64,000 nt of DNA. Origin: Afipia sp. Its GTDB lineage: Bacteria > Pseudomonadota > Alphaproteobacteria > Rhizobiales > Xanthobacteraceae. The first letter of the stretch is position 1. Each line of letters opens with the position of its first letter. This document shows, piece after piece, positions 24,048-32,044 of the stretch. A model generated the notes under the pieces. That model was not told where the DNA came from. It saw only the letters and a program-made list of their open reading frames with translations, and did not search any database. The stretch is from positions 533,382 through 597,381 of the forward strand of contig JANINQ010000003.1 in NCBI GenBank assembly GCA_024508675.1, in the 5' to 3' direction. The translations under genes were made by a program, and so were the position numbers.

Positions 24048-24509
24048 ATGCCCGCAGGCAGCGCCGTTGTGAAGAAGGCACTTTCCCGAGACATGGTTCC
24101 TCTCGATAAACCAAGACCCGCTCGCGGCGCGAAAGCTCCGCGCGGGAACTGGCCCGCCAATCCCTACGCGCAGGATTGCCCGACACGCCTCGTGCTCGAT
24201 CGCATCGCCGACAAGTGGACCGTGTTGCTGCTGATCCTGCTTTCGCGCCGTCCATGGCGCTTCAACGAGCTGCGCCGCGAGATCGGCGGGCTCACGCAGA
24301 AGATGGCGTCGCAGACTCTGAAAGGACTCGAGCGCGACGGTCTCGTCTCGCGCAAGGTGACGCCGACAGTTCCGGTGACAGTCGAATACTCGATCACGCC
24401 GCTGGGGCGCACGCTGAGCGAGACGGTCGATGCGCTGCGCATCTGGGCCGAGCGGCACATGGGCGATGTCGCGAAAGCCCAGACGCAATATGACCGAACC
24501 AAGGCATAA
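24048..24509 (+). CDS. HxlR-family transcriptional regulator
   Basis: A 153-residue winged-helix regulator. The start is ATG 24048 (MPAGSAVVKK), placed after the operator; the extra frame upstream runs into the neighbouring gene. The domain starts at 'CPTRLVLDRIADKWTVLLLILLSRRPWRFNELRREIGGLTQKMASQTLKGLERDGLV', with the single Cys near its N-end (Cys44) that in redox-sensing HxlR members (YodB, QorR, HypR) reacts with quinones or disulfide stress, then the wing 'VPVTVEYSITPLGRTL'. It most likely represses itself and the divergent reductase. Confidence 0.93.
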   Translation: MPAGSAVVKKALSRDMVPLDKPRPARGAKAPRGNWPANPYAQDCPTRLVLDRIADKWTVLLLILLSRRPWRFNELRREIGGLTQKMASQTLKGLERDGLVSRKVTPTVPVTVEYSITPLGRTLSETVDALRIWAERHMGDVAKAQTQYDRTKA

Positions 24510-24680
24510 ACTGTGTAGATTTGGTCACACAGGCAGGCTTTGTGCGGATGTTCCGCGTGCGTTCGCAAGAGTTGATGAGGTGTTTAAAGCTTGCGCAGTA
24601 GGATGGTTCATCATCGGCCGCAATCGATGAGGTCGCGCCGGCGATGAGAATTGAGCTCCCAAAATACAAGGAGAGCAATC

Positions 24681-24872
24681 ATGCCAGCCTTTGCACAGCA
24701 TCACCCGAAGCGTCAGATTTTCCACGCAGCGATGACCGTGTGTCCAAGTTGCCTGAGCCTGCCCATGCAGATTACCGAGGTTCAGCCCCACTGGGATCTT
24801 GCGCGCGTCGACTTCGTCTATGAATGCCCCGCCTGCTGCACCGAAGTCCGGGAAACAGTGGCGAAGCACTAA
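24681..24872 (+). CDS. small zinc-ribbon protein (63 aa)
   Basis: ATG 24681 follows AAGGAG at a good distance. The chain has two CxxC knuckles ('VCPSC' near residue 21 and 'CPACC' near residue 49) around 'EVQPHWDLARVDFVY', closely similar to the longer protein at 9534-9851. It is a zinc ribbon of unknown target. A palindrome-like CTGTG ... CACAG pair at about 24510-24532 lies between the hxlR gene and this one. A longer frame starting at 24651 has no ribosome site. Confidence 0.7.
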   Translation: MPAFAQHHPKRQIFHAAMTVCPSCLSLPMQITEVQPHWDLARVDFVYECPACCTEVRETVAKH

Positions 24873-24939
24873 TTCCCGTCGCACTTCCGCGGGGGCATCC
24901 GCGCCTATGAGAATCAGGGTTGCCCGACTACGATGAGGC

Positions 24940-25269
24940 ATGACCTATGTCTACCTCATCGCCGCGATCATCCTTGAGGTGATCGGAACCTCCGCGCTGC
25001 AGGCGTCGGAGCAGTTCACCAAGCCCAAGCCGCTGATCCTGACCGCGCTCGGCTACGCGGCCTCGTTCTATTTCCTGTCGCTGGTGTTGCGGACCATGCC
25101 GGTCGGGATCGCCTATGCGATCTGGTCCGGCCTCGGCATTGTGCTGATCACGCTCGTCGGTCTCGTCTGGTTCGGCCAGAAGCTCGACATGCCCGCCGTG
25201 ATCGGACTCGCCCTGATCATCGCGGGCGTCGGCACCATCAACCTGTTTTCATCGACTGTTTCGCATTGA
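24940..25269 (+). CDS. SMR-family small multidrug/quaternary-ammonium exporter
   Basis: A 109-residue four-helix membrane protein with the invariant acidic residue Glu13 in 'LIAAIILEVIGTSALQASEQF' that couples proton antiport, followed by 'YAIWSGLGIVLITLVGLVWFGQKLD' and a last helix 'IIAGVGTINLFSS'. The Y-A-I-W-S-G and E-V-I-G-T signatures are those of EmrE/QacE-type transporters (not SugE-like). It exports hydrophobic cations or guanidinium-type compounds as an antiparallel dimer. It heads a tight set of three genes. Confidence 0.93.
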   Translation: MTYVYLIAAIILEVIGTSALQASEQFTKPKPLILTALGYAASFYFLSLVLRTMPVGIAYAIWSGLGIVLITLVGLVWFGQKLDMPAVIGLALIIAGVGTINLFSSTVSH

Positions 25270-25288
25270 TGCATTGGAGAGATCACGC

Positions 25289-25438
25289 ATGGACAATCGC
25301 AACATCCTCTACGCAGTCGTCGGCGCGCTCGTGATCGCGGTCGCCGTCCTTGGCTACAAGGTCTATCAGGACAACCGGGAGCCGAAGGGCCTGCAGATCA
25401 ATGTCGGCCCCAACGGGGTGAAGATTCAAAACAAGTGA
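25289..25438 (+). CDS. single-pass membrane peptide (49 aa) in the SMR operon
   Basis: ATG 25289, with GGAGAG eight bases before it and only 19 bp after the SMR stop. The peptide has a polar MDNRN start, a transmembrane segment (about residues 6-24, ILYAVVGALVIAVAVLGYK) and a soluble tail ending 'INVGPNGVKIQNK'. The gene is too short to have been found by length alone; the ribosome site, placement in an operon and the hydrophobicity support it. No function known. It could be an accessory subunit of the exporter or an independent small protein. Confidence 0.7.
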   Translation: MDNRNILYAVVGALVIAVAVLGYKVYQDNREPKGLQINVGPNGVKIQNK

Positions 25439-25445
25439 GCTTTGC

Positions 25446-25694
25446 ATGATCTTGCTTTTTTCGTCGCGCGCGCTGTTTCTGGGTACGCTCGCATCCCTCG
25501 CCCTCACTGCAACGGCGCGCGCCGACATTGTCGGCCGCGAAGCCGACATCACCGATCTGCGGCTGGGCCAGAAAGTGTATGTGGACGACGGCTCGTGCCC
25601 CGCGGGCCAGATCAAGGAAGTCAGCGGGCTGCGTCTCGGTGCATCCGGTGTCGAGCGCGCCAAGAAATGCGTTGACCGCAAGGGCAAGCGGTAG
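25446..25694 (+). CDS. small exported protein with VYVD-G-C motif (DUF6719-like)
   Basis: An 82-residue protein beginning seven bases after the previous stop. The signal peptide is MILLFSSRALFLGTLASLALTATARA; the mature part has 'KVYVDDGSCPAGQIKEVSG' and 'RAKKCVDRKGKR', giving two cysteines for one disulfide. It is a paralogue of the protein at 15353-15604 (shared V-Y-V-D-x-G-x-C-x2-G pattern). Being the third gene of an SMR-led set suggests co-expression, but the family occurs in other contexts too. Function unknown. Confidence 0.7.
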   Translation: MILLFSSRALFLGTLASLALTATARADIVGREADITDLRLGQKVYVDDGSCPAGQIKEVSGLRLGASGVERAKKCVDRKGKR

Positions 25695-25725
25695 CGCGGC
25701 GAGGCCCGAAGTAATGCACTCTTCG

Positions 25726-25817
25726 GTCATTCCGGACAACGCGCCTCGCGCGTTGATCCGGAATCCCGGAGAGTTCTGCGAGATTCCGGGTTCGCGCTCC
25801 GCGCGCCCCGGAATGAC
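25726..25817 (-). repeat. palindromic intergenic repeat, family A, copy 3
   Basis: A 92-bp palindrome between the convergent DUF6719-like and SDR genes. It is in the opposite orientation to copy 1 at 5982: it reads GTCATTCCGGACAACGCGC at the left and GCGCGCCCCGGAATGAC at the right, with the inner word AGTTCTGCGAGATTCCGGG that matches copy 1 reversed. Confidence 0.85.
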
Positions 25818-25825
25818 GCGAAGTC

Positions 25826-26572
25826 CTAGATCGTCCTGCCGCCGTCCACCGGCAACACGACGCCGGTGACAAACTCCGCATCGTCCGAGGCCAGATAGAC
25901 ACAGGCTTTTGCAATATCGTCCGGCTGTGACATGCGGCCGAGCGGAATCGTCGCGATGAACTTCGCGCGGTTCTCCGGCGTGTCCGGCACGCCCATGAAT
26001 GTTTCGAGCAGAGCGGTCTCGCCCATCACCGGCGCGACGCAGTTGACGCGGATCTTGTCCGGCGCAAGTTCCGCCGCCATGGCGCCGGACAGCAAATTCA
26101 CCGCGCCCTTGGAGCCGTTGTACCAGGTCAAACCCGGACGCGGGCGGATGCCGCCAGTCGAGCCGATATTGATGATGCAGCCACCGCCCTGCTTGCGCAT
26201 CACGGGGACCGCCGCATTGGTCATGTGAAAGATCGATTTGACGTTGACCGCAAACACACGGTCGAACTCCTCCTCGGTCACGTCCATGATCGGCTTGTTG
26301 CGGAACGACCAGCCGGCATTGTTCACCACGATGTCGAGCCGCCCGAATTTCTCGAGCGCCATTGCCACGGCCTTGTCGATGTCGGGACGTTTTGAGACGT
26401 CGCCGGCGACGGCAACAGCACCGCCGGTATTCGCCGCAACGCGGGCCGCGCCTTCGCCGTTGAGATCGACAATCACGACCTTCGCGCCCTCATCCACGAA
26501 GTGCCGCGCAATGGCCGCGCCAAAGCCCGATGCGCCGCCGGTGACCACCGCAACCTTGTCCTTGAGACGCAT
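25826..26572 (-). CDS. SDR-family short-chain dehydrogenase/reductase
   Basis: A 248-residue classical SDR. Cofactor loop 'VTGGASGFGAAIA' (T-G-x3-G-x-G) at residues 10-17, acidic Asp36 in 'VVIVDLNGEG' favouring NAD, 'NNAGWSF' at about 86, catalytic Ser in 'IINIGSTGG' and the Y-x3-K pair in 'LTWYNGSKGAVNL', and a C-terminal 'GVVLPVDGGRTI'. The pattern is glucose dehydrogenase/FabG-like and the substrate is unspecified. GGAG precedes the ATG. It stands alone in a 1-kb neighbourhood. Confidence 0.92.
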   Translation of the reverse strand: MRLKDKVAVVTGGASGFGAAIARHFVDEGAKVVIVDLNGEGAARVAANTGGAVAVAGDVSKRPDIDKAVAMALEKFGRLDIVVNNAGWSFRNKPIMDVTEEEFDRVFAVNVKSIFHMTNAAVPVMRKQGGGCIINIGSTGGIRPRPGLTWYNGSKGAVNLLSGAMAAELAPDKIRVNCVAPVMGETALLETFMGVPDTPENRAKFIATIPLGRMSQPDDIAKACVYLASDDAEFVTGVVLPVDGGRTI

Positions 26573-26815
26573 ACGCTCCGCCCTTTTGATTGTCGTTATC
26601 GTTGCACCGAGCGTCGATCAAACCGGCCACAAAGGCAAGCGCGTCACGTCCGATTCGAAATCGCACAAGACAATTCGATGACTTATGGGCCAGCTTTTCG
26701 TCTTAGATATTCGCAGTTGCAGCGTGACCGCAGGTTGCATCGTCCTACACTTGTATTGCGCGGCGATGAGTCCGGCACCGCCGTGATGAACTGACTCCGG
26801 ACCGGGAGCGAAATC

Positions 26816-27106
26816 ATGTCGGGCATGCTTGTCAGTCTGCTGATTCAGATTATCAGCGGCGCCATCGGTGGAAACGTCGCCGGCGGCGCGGCCAAGAACA
26901 TCGATCTTGGGACACTTGGAAACACCATTGCCGGGGCCATCGGCGGAGGCGTGGGCGGTCAGATTCTCGGAATGCTGATCCCGCTGCTGGCAAATTCGGC
27001 ATCCACGCCGGACATCGGCGCGATCATCGGCCAGGCCGCAGGCGGCGGCGTTGCGGGTGCCGTGCTGACCGCCATCGTCGGCATGATCAAGAACAAGGCC
27101 GCGTAG
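26816..27106 (+). CDS. Gly/Ala-rich membrane-associated protein (96 aa)
   Basis: The chain is about 40% Gly and Ala with repeated G-x3-G spacing ('GAIGGNVAGGAAKN', 'IAGAIGGGVGGQILGMLIPLL', 'IIGQAAGGGVAGAVLTAIVGMI'), the glycine-zipper pattern found in oligomerising membrane helices. No signal peptide or Cys is visible. GGGAGCG lies upstream of the ATG at 26816. The preceding 243 bp of gene-free sequence should contain the promoter but show no distinct element. Function unknown. A family B repeat begins 22 bp after the stop. Confidence 0.65.
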   Translation: MSGMLVSLLIQIISGAIGGNVAGGAAKNIDLGTLGNTIAGAIGGGVGGQILGMLIPLLANSASTPDIGAIIGQAAGGGVAGAVLTAIVGMIKNKAA

Positions 27107-27128
27107 TCACGCCATACTATCGCGGGGC

Positions 27129-27252
27129 GTCATTGCGAGGAGCGAAGCGACGAAGCAATCCAATCTTTCTTATGTAACAACATCAAGCTGGATTGCTTCG
27201 CGGAGTTTATCATCGGGCCGCGCCTTGCGCGGAGCCGTTGGCTCGCAATGAC
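27129..27252 (+). repeat. palindromic intergenic repeat, family B, copy 1
   Basis: A 124-bp element bounded by GTCATTGCGAGGAGC and CTCGCAATGAC, with the inner words GACGAAGCAATCCA and TGGATTGCTTCGC forming a second stem. A central insertion of about 40 bases (GCGGAGTTTATCATCGGG region) makes it longer than copy 2 at 63029-63110. Confidence 0.85.
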
Positions 27253-27273
27253 GGAGACTTTAATCAGTGCGTT

Positions 27274-27807
27274 CTATCCCGAAATGAAATCACCGCATTT
27301 CTGGATGGTGTCGTTCGCACCCCATGGCATGATCGGAACCGAGGACGTCGAGTTCTTCGGCGAGCCGTCGATCAGCTTGTCCGAGTAGACCATGTAGACC
27401 AGCACATTGCGCTTAGGATCGCAGCCGCGCACGATCTGCATCTTCTTGAAGAACAGCGACCGGCGCTGACGGAACATGTCCTCGCCCTGCGAAGCCTTGG
27501 CCTTGAAACGGATCGGGCCGATCTGGCGGCACGACAGCGAAATGTCCGACACCTGCTCGGCCAGACCCAGCCAGCCGGTGTAGCCGCCCTTCTCCGGCAC
27601 GGTGAAATGACACGCCACGCCCTCCACGGCGGGATCGTCCACGCCGTAGGTCGCCAGCTTGTCGTCCGGGCTGAGTAACTTGAACACCGTGGAGCGGCGG
27701 AAGATCAGGTCCGGCTCGTCAGCCGCGGCCAGCGGGGTTGCGGCCAGCGCGGTCAAGGCGGCGGCCAGCAGCGCGGCGGCTGTCACTCGGATCGAACGGA
27801 AAGGCAT
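27274..27807 (-). CDS. creA: CreA-family exported protein
   Basis: A 177-residue protein, start ATG 27807 (MPFRSIRVTAAALLAAALTALAATPLAAA), giving a signal peptide. The mature part contains 'RRSTVFKLLSPDDKLATYGVDDPAVEGVACHFT', 'SLSCRQIGPI' and 'MQIVRGCDPKRNVLVYMVYSDKLIDGSPKNSTS', the signature of the CreA family (conserved Y-x-V-D-D-P and Cys residues). Function of CreA is not established. The upstream region in the transcript contains two strong GC-rich hairpins (27831-27873). A longer frame in the same phase covers those hairpins and is unlikely to be coding. Confidence 0.9.
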   Translation of the reverse strand: MPFRSIRVTAAALLAAALTALAATPLAAADEPDLIFRRSTVFKLLSPDDKLATYGVDDPAVEGVACHFTVPEKGGYTGWLGLAEQVSDISLSCRQIGPIRFKAKASQGEDMFRQRRSLFFKKMQIVRGCDPKRNVLVYMVYSDKLIDGSPKNSTSSVPIMPWGANDTIQKCGDFISG

Positions 27808-27830
27808 TTTGGACTCCACGGTCACAACAA

Positions 27831-27873
27831 GGCCCGGGAGACGCCCCGGGCCAGCACCCCTCATGTGGGGTGC
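27831..27873 (-). promoter_or_regulatory. twin hairpins in the creA leader
   Basis: Two perfect stems lie side by side just upstream of creA: GGCCCGGG / CCCGGGCC (27831-27838 and 27845-27852) and GCACCCC / GGGGTGC (27854-27860 and 27867-27873). They have no U-tract, so they are more likely leader structure than terminators. Whether they are transcribed is not known. Confidence 0.45.
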
Positions 27874-28034
27874 CCCGGCCGGGTTGGAAGGCACGTGATT
27901 GTGACCGTTAAGCGCTTTTGAAGGCTGGGCGGCTAGCATTTCGGCAACGTGAATCACGCAGAATGCGGTATCAGGCCGGATGAACATTTAGCCGGATGGC
28001 GACACCAATACTGGAATGACTTGAGGAATTTCGC

Positions 28035-29705
28035 GTGCACGGCAATCGGTTACCTTTTTCGGAAGCACTTCGGACAGGCTCCATCCTTTCATCCGGCGAC
28101 GATTTCAGTTCCCGCCCGGCCCGTTTCAGGGTCCGGAACACCGCATGGCTTGCCGCGATCCTGACCGCCGGTTTTGCCCTGCCCGCCAATGCCCAGATCT
28201 ACTGGCCGATGGACCCCGGCAGCAGCGTCTATGCGGAGCCGCCCCAGTTCGCGGAACCACGCCGTCCCCGGATCGCGCGTCCGCGCCAGAAGCTGCCAGA
28301 CGCTCCGAAGGAAACCGCCAAGCCGGTCGGGCCGATCACCGTTGCGATCTCGATCGAGAATCAGACCCTGAAACTCTACGACCAGAACGGCCTGTTCGCG
28401 GAGTCGCCGGTATCCACCGGCATGCGCGGACACTCCACGCCGATGGGCGTGTTCAGCATCATCCAGAAGAACAAGTATCACCGCTCGAACATCTACAGCG
28501 GCGCGCCGATGCCCTACATGCAGCGCATCACATGGTCGGGCGTCGCCCTCCATGCGGGCGCGCTGCCCGGCTACCCGGCATCCCATGGCTGCATCCGGAT
28601 GCCGATGAACTTCGCGATGCGGATGTGGGGCTGGACGCGCATGGGCGCGCGCGTCGTCATCACGCCGGGCGAAATCTCGCCGTCCGATATTTCCCATCCG
28701 CTGCTGATCGCGCGCAAGCCGGAGTCGAAGCCGGTTGCTGCTGTCGCCGCAGCGGAGAAACACGCCGAGACGACGGCGAAGTCGGACCGTTCGTCAATCG
28801 TGGATGCCGCGGCTCATGAGAAGCCACAGCTCCGCCTAACCTCCATCCATGAAGGCCAGCCGATCCGCACCGCCGATGCCAGCGGAGCGCTTCCTCAAAA
28901 GAGCGACGCAGGCGACGTCGTGGTTGCCCAGCGCTGGGATGCAGGCCGCGATGGTTCGCCCGCGCCGGAGGAAAAAAATGAGGCCGGCAAGGACGGCACC
29001 GCCGCCGCGCCAAAGGATGGCGCGAGCAGCGATGACACGGCCAAGGACGATGCCGCCAAGACCGATGGCAGCAGCAATTCCGGTGCATCCGGCGACAAGC
29101 CAGCGGATGCCAAGCCCGATGACAAGAAGAGCGAAGCTCCTGCGGAGGCACCGAAAGAGGCTTCGGCGGAAACTCCAAAGATCGGGAAGGATCAGGCTCG
29201 CGCGACCGATCCGGTCGTCACGGCCGATGTCACACCGCCACTTGAAAGCTCGGCAGAGTTTGTCGGCCCGGTGAAGCCGCGCAGCGGTCACCTCGCCGTT
29301 TTCGTCAGCCGCAAGGAAAACAAGATCTTCGTGCGGCAGAATTTCGAGCCCTGGTTTGAAGCGCCAGTGACGATTGCAGCTTCGGACCGTCCGCTCGGCA
29401 CCCATGTGTTCACGGTGCGCGCCGACAAGGCCGAGACCGATGCATTGCGCTGGTCGGTGGTCTCGCTTCCGGCCCCTATGCACGCCGACGAAGCCCCGCG
29501 CCGCAAGCGTGGCGAAGCAGCGGCGGTTACGGCGCCGGTCCAGCCATCGTCGCCGAAGGAAGCCCTCGACCGCCTGACCATTGCGGACGATGTCATGGTG
29601 CGGATCGCCTCGGCGATCGCTCCCGGCGGCTCGATCACCGTGTCGGATCGCGGCCTTGGCGACGAGACCGGCCGCGGCACGGATTTCATTGTCCCGTTGC
29701 GCTGA
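28035..29705 (+). CDS. L,D-transpeptidase (YkuD domain) with degenerate second domain
   Basis: A 556-residue cell-wall enzyme. The start is GTG 28035, with GAGGAA six bases before it. The N-terminal segment to about residue 54 holds a hydrophobic stretch (NTAWLAAILTAGFALPANA) for export. The YkuD domain spans about residues 100-220: 'MRGHSTPMGVFSI', His173 in 'ALHAGALPGY' and catalytic Cys186 in 'SHGCIRMP'. Residues 225-415 are a low-complexity linker rich in Ala, Asp, Lys, Glu. From about 430, 'VTIAASDRPLGTHVFTV' echoes the first half of a YkuD domain, but no SHGC follows. It forms 3-3 cross-links or attaches proteins to peptidoglycan in the periplasm. Confidence 0.92.
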   Translation: MHGNRLPFSEALRTGSILSSGDDFSSRPARFRVRNTAWLAAILTAGFALPANAQIYWPMDPGSSVYAEPPQFAEPRRPRIARPRQKLPDAPKETAKPVGPITVAISIENQTLKLYDQNGLFAESPVSTGMRGHSTPMGVFSIIQKNKYHRSNIYSGAPMPYMQRITWSGVALHAGALPGYPASHGCIRMPMNFAMRMWGWTRMGARVVITPGEISPSDISHPLLIARKPESKPVAAVAAAEKHAETTAKSDRSSIVDAAAHEKPQLRLTSIHEGQPIRTADASGALPQKSDAGDVVVAQRWDAGRDGSPAPEEKNEAGKDGTAAAPKDGASSDDTAKDDAAKTDGSSNSGASGDKPADAKPDDKKSEAPAEAPKEASAETPKIGKDQARATDPVVTADVTPPLESSAEFVGPVKPRSGHLAVFVSRKENKIFVRQNFEPWFEAPVTIAASDRPLGTHVFTVRADKAETDALRWSVVSLPAPMHADEAPRRKRGEAAAVTAPVQPSSPKEALDRLTIADDVMVRIASAIAPGGSITVSDRGLGDETGRGTDFIVPLR

Positions 29706-29727
29706 ACCAGCCGCACGATTGGCTTTC

Positions 29728-29756
29728 ACCGGCGCGTTAAGCTAGAACGCGCCGGT
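29728..29756 (+). promoter_or_regulatory. 11-bp hairpin just before a start codon
   Basis: ACCGGCGCGTT (29728-29738) and AACGCGCCGGT (29746-29756) form a perfect stem with loop AAGCTAG, ending one base before ATG 29758. There is no T-run after it, so termination is doubtful. It would cover the place of a ribosome site. Confidence 0.6.
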
Positions 29757-29757
29757 C

Positions 29758-31401
29758 ATGACAGCCTCCCCCGACAGCCAGACCGCACCTTCCCCCAACG
29801 ACCCGCGCCGCGATGCGCTCGCGCGCCTGACCCCGTTCGGCTGGAAAGGCGGCATGGCCGTCATCCTGATCGGGCTTGCCCTGTCATTCTTCCTCGCCGG
29901 GTATTTCGTCATCTACTGGCGCAATGCCGACATGGACTTCATGATCGTCTACAACGCCCTCGTCCTGAACGATGGCAAGCCGCAGGCCTTCTTCGATCAT
30001 CCGTCCTATTTCACCATCCTGTCGGTGAAGGCGTGGTTTCAGTTCATGCACGCCCTCGGGCTGCTCGACGCGTGGAAACTATCGTCGATCCCGTCTGCGC
30101 TAAACGTCCCCGCCTTCGATGCTGCGATGACCAGCGCCGTGCGCGCAGGCCGCATCGTGGCCTGGCTGACCGCGACACTCTTTGTCGTTGTTTTCGCCGC
30201 ACTAGCGCGCCGCGTGTTTCGCGACTGGCGGATTGCGCTGCTCACCACATTCGCCTTTGCCTTTTCCGGTGGCATGGCGGTTCACATGCGCATCCTGCGC
30301 AGCGAACTGATCGCCGCATGCCTGTTCACCTTTGCGCTGATGCTGCTGATCGCGGCGGCGCGCCGCGCAGATAACTGGCGGCCGCTGGCGATAGGCGCCG
30401 CCGCTGCGCTGTGCGTGCTCGGCATGGAGAACAAGGTCCAAATCATCCTGCTGATCGCGGCGCTGCCGGTGATCATGCTGCCTTTCGGCACGGCGCAAGG
30501 CGCCAGCACCTCGTTCTGGCGGCGCCCCGCCGCATGGGTCGCGGTCCTGCTCTCGGCCGTTGCTGCGGGTGCAATGCTCACTCTCGCATGGCCGCTGATC
30601 GGCGTGGGCCTTGAGCCGGAGTCGATCGACATCGCCCAGTTGCATGCGCTGATCGCGGGTCGGTTCGGCATCTATCAGGTCGCGCTGCTGGTGTGGATCG
30701 GTGCGGGCATGATTGCCTTCGCGATGCTCTGGCGTGTCAGCGCTGCCGAAACGCTGGCGTCGATCTTCGCGGTCGCCGCAGGCGCGTCGCTCGGGCTGCT
30801 CGCGCTTTATATTGCGTTCGATCCGCAGAATGTGGTTGCCGTCATCAATCCTGTCGAGAAGATGCTGGTGTTCGCGGATGCGCCTGCCACATCTGCCACC
30901 GAAGGCGGAAAGATCTGGGCGGCAATCGCCCTGCTGTTCGATGGCGTCAAGTCGGTGCTGCAGCGTTACACCTTCGTGCTGTTCACCTCGCCGCGCCCGA
31001 CGGTATTCCTCACATGGCTCGTCTTCCCCGGCATTGTCTATGCGTGGTTCAAGGGCGAGCGGCAGACCGCTATCCAAGCGGCGATCCTGCTGTTGTCCGC
31101 CATCGGCATCGATGCACTTGGCGTGCGCCGCAATCTCAAGGCTGAATACTTCATCCTCACCGATCCGCTGATCATTCTGGCTGGCGCATTGCTGCTGGAA
31201 AAACTGAGCGACCTGCGGTTCCGCAAATGGGCTTACCCGACCGGCGCGGCGCTGATCGTCGTTCATGTCGCCATCAGTCAGGCCGAACCGGTGAAGCATG
31301 TGATGAAGCGTAGCGGGCCGGAATATATCTGCGAGTGGAACGAGTATTACGAACCGCTGTTGCCGATGCCATGGTGCGACAAGCCGCCCAAGCGCCCGTG
31401 A
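29758..31401 (+). CDS. polytopic membrane protein, GT-C glycosyltransferase-like
   Basis: A protein of up to 547 residues with about ten or more predicted transmembrane segments, beginning near residue 34 (MAVILIGLALSFFLAGYFVIYW) and ending near 500. After helix 1 a short acidic loop 'NADMDFMIVYN' recalls the first catalytic loop of GT-C glycosyltransferases, but no known family is clear. The ATG at 29758 has no ribosome site and abuts a hairpin; ATG 29854, with AAAGG upstream, would start 32 residues later, right before helix 1, and is an attractive alternative. A second, unrelated-looking polytopic protein of similar plan is at 46545-48119. Confidence 0.75.
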   Translation: MTASPDSQTAPSPNDPRRDALARLTPFGWKGGMAVILIGLALSFFLAGYFVIYWRNADMDFMIVYNALVLNDGKPQAFFDHPSYFTILSVKAWFQFMHALGLLDAWKLSSIPSALNVPAFDAAMTSAVRAGRIVAWLTATLFVVVFAALARRVFRDWRIALLTTFAFAFSGGMAVHMRILRSELIAACLFTFALMLLIAAARRADNWRPLAIGAAAALCVLGMENKVQIILLIAALPVIMLPFGTAQGASTSFWRRPAAWVAVLLSAVAAGAMLTLAWPLIGVGLEPESIDIAQLHALIAGRFGIYQVALLVWIGAGMIAFAMLWRVSAAETLASIFAVAAGASLGLLALYIAFDPQNVVAVINPVEKMLVFADAPATSATEGGKIWAAIALLFDGVKSVLQRYTFVLFTSPRPTVFLTWLVFPGIVYAWFKGERQTAIQAAILLLSAIGIDALGVRRNLKAEYFILTDPLIILAGALLLEKLSDLRFRKWAYPTGAALIVVHVAISQAEPVKHVMKRSGPEYICEWNEYYEPLLPMPWCDKPPKRP

Positions 31402-31477
31402 GGATCGTCACGGCTTCTTGAAACTTGAGAGGGCGGCAATCCGTTATCTTGGGTGAAAGACTCTCACGGAGCGCACC

Positions 31478-32044
31478 ATGATTGACCGCCGAAGCGTGAT
31501 AACGGCCATTGCGGCAGGCGCAGCACTTCCGTTCGCGCCCCGATCCGCCTTCGCGCAAGCCGCGATGAGCCGCATGACCGCTTACGGCTTTTCCTTCCAG
31601 GGTCTGAAAGGCGGCGACATCCGCCTCGCCGATTATGCAGGCAAGCCGCTGCTGGTGGTGAACACCGCCTCGCTCTGCGGCTTCACGCCGCAATATGCCG
31701 GCCTTGAGGAGGTCTGGACGAAGTTCAAGGACCGTGGGTTTGTGGTGATCGGCGTACCGTCGAACGATTTCGGCGCGCAGGAGCCGGGCGGCGCCAGCGA
31801 CATCGCGCACACCGCCGAACAGACCTACCATGTCAGCTTCCCGATGACGGCCAAGACATCCGTGAAGGGACCGAACGCACATCCCTTCTACAAGTGGGCG
31901 GCGACCGAACGGCCGTCCGATGTTCCCGGCTGGAACTTCCACAAATACCTTGTCGGCCGCGACGGCCACATCGCGGAGGCGTTCTCCTCGCGCGTCGAGC
32001 CGACCGATACACGCGTCGTCACGGCCATCGCCCGCGCGCTTTAA
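31478..32044 (+). CDS. exported glutathione peroxidase-family protein
   Basis: A 188-residue thioredoxin-fold peroxidase. The N-terminus 'MIDRRSVITAIAAGAALPFAPRSAFA' has a twin-arginine-like motif (D-R-R-S-V-I), so Tat export is plausible. The peroxidatic Cys67 sits in 'VNTASLCGFTPQYAGLEEVW', followed by 'VVIGVPSNDFGAQEPG', Trp in 'WNFHKYLVGRDGHI'. It reduces hydroperoxides, probably with thioredoxin as donor in bacterial members. It is a Cys, not selenocysteine, enzyme. It stands alone after the membrane protein and before the deacetylase. Confidence 0.92.
   Translation: MIDRRSVITAIAAGAALPFAPRSAFAQAAMSRMTAYGFSFQGLKGGDIRLADYAGKPLLVVNTASLCGFTPQYAGLEEVWTKFKDRGFVVIGVPSNDFGAQEPGGASDIAHTAEQTYHVSFPMTAKTSVKGPNAHPFYKWAATERPSDVPGWNFHKYLVGRDGHIAEAFSSRVEPTDTRVVTAIARAL

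Noticed and set aside
26501-26794. 97-codon plus-strand frame between the SDR and the Gly/Ala-rich gene
   Set aside because: It begins inside the SDR gene on the other strand, is Arg-rich and has no start site; not supported.
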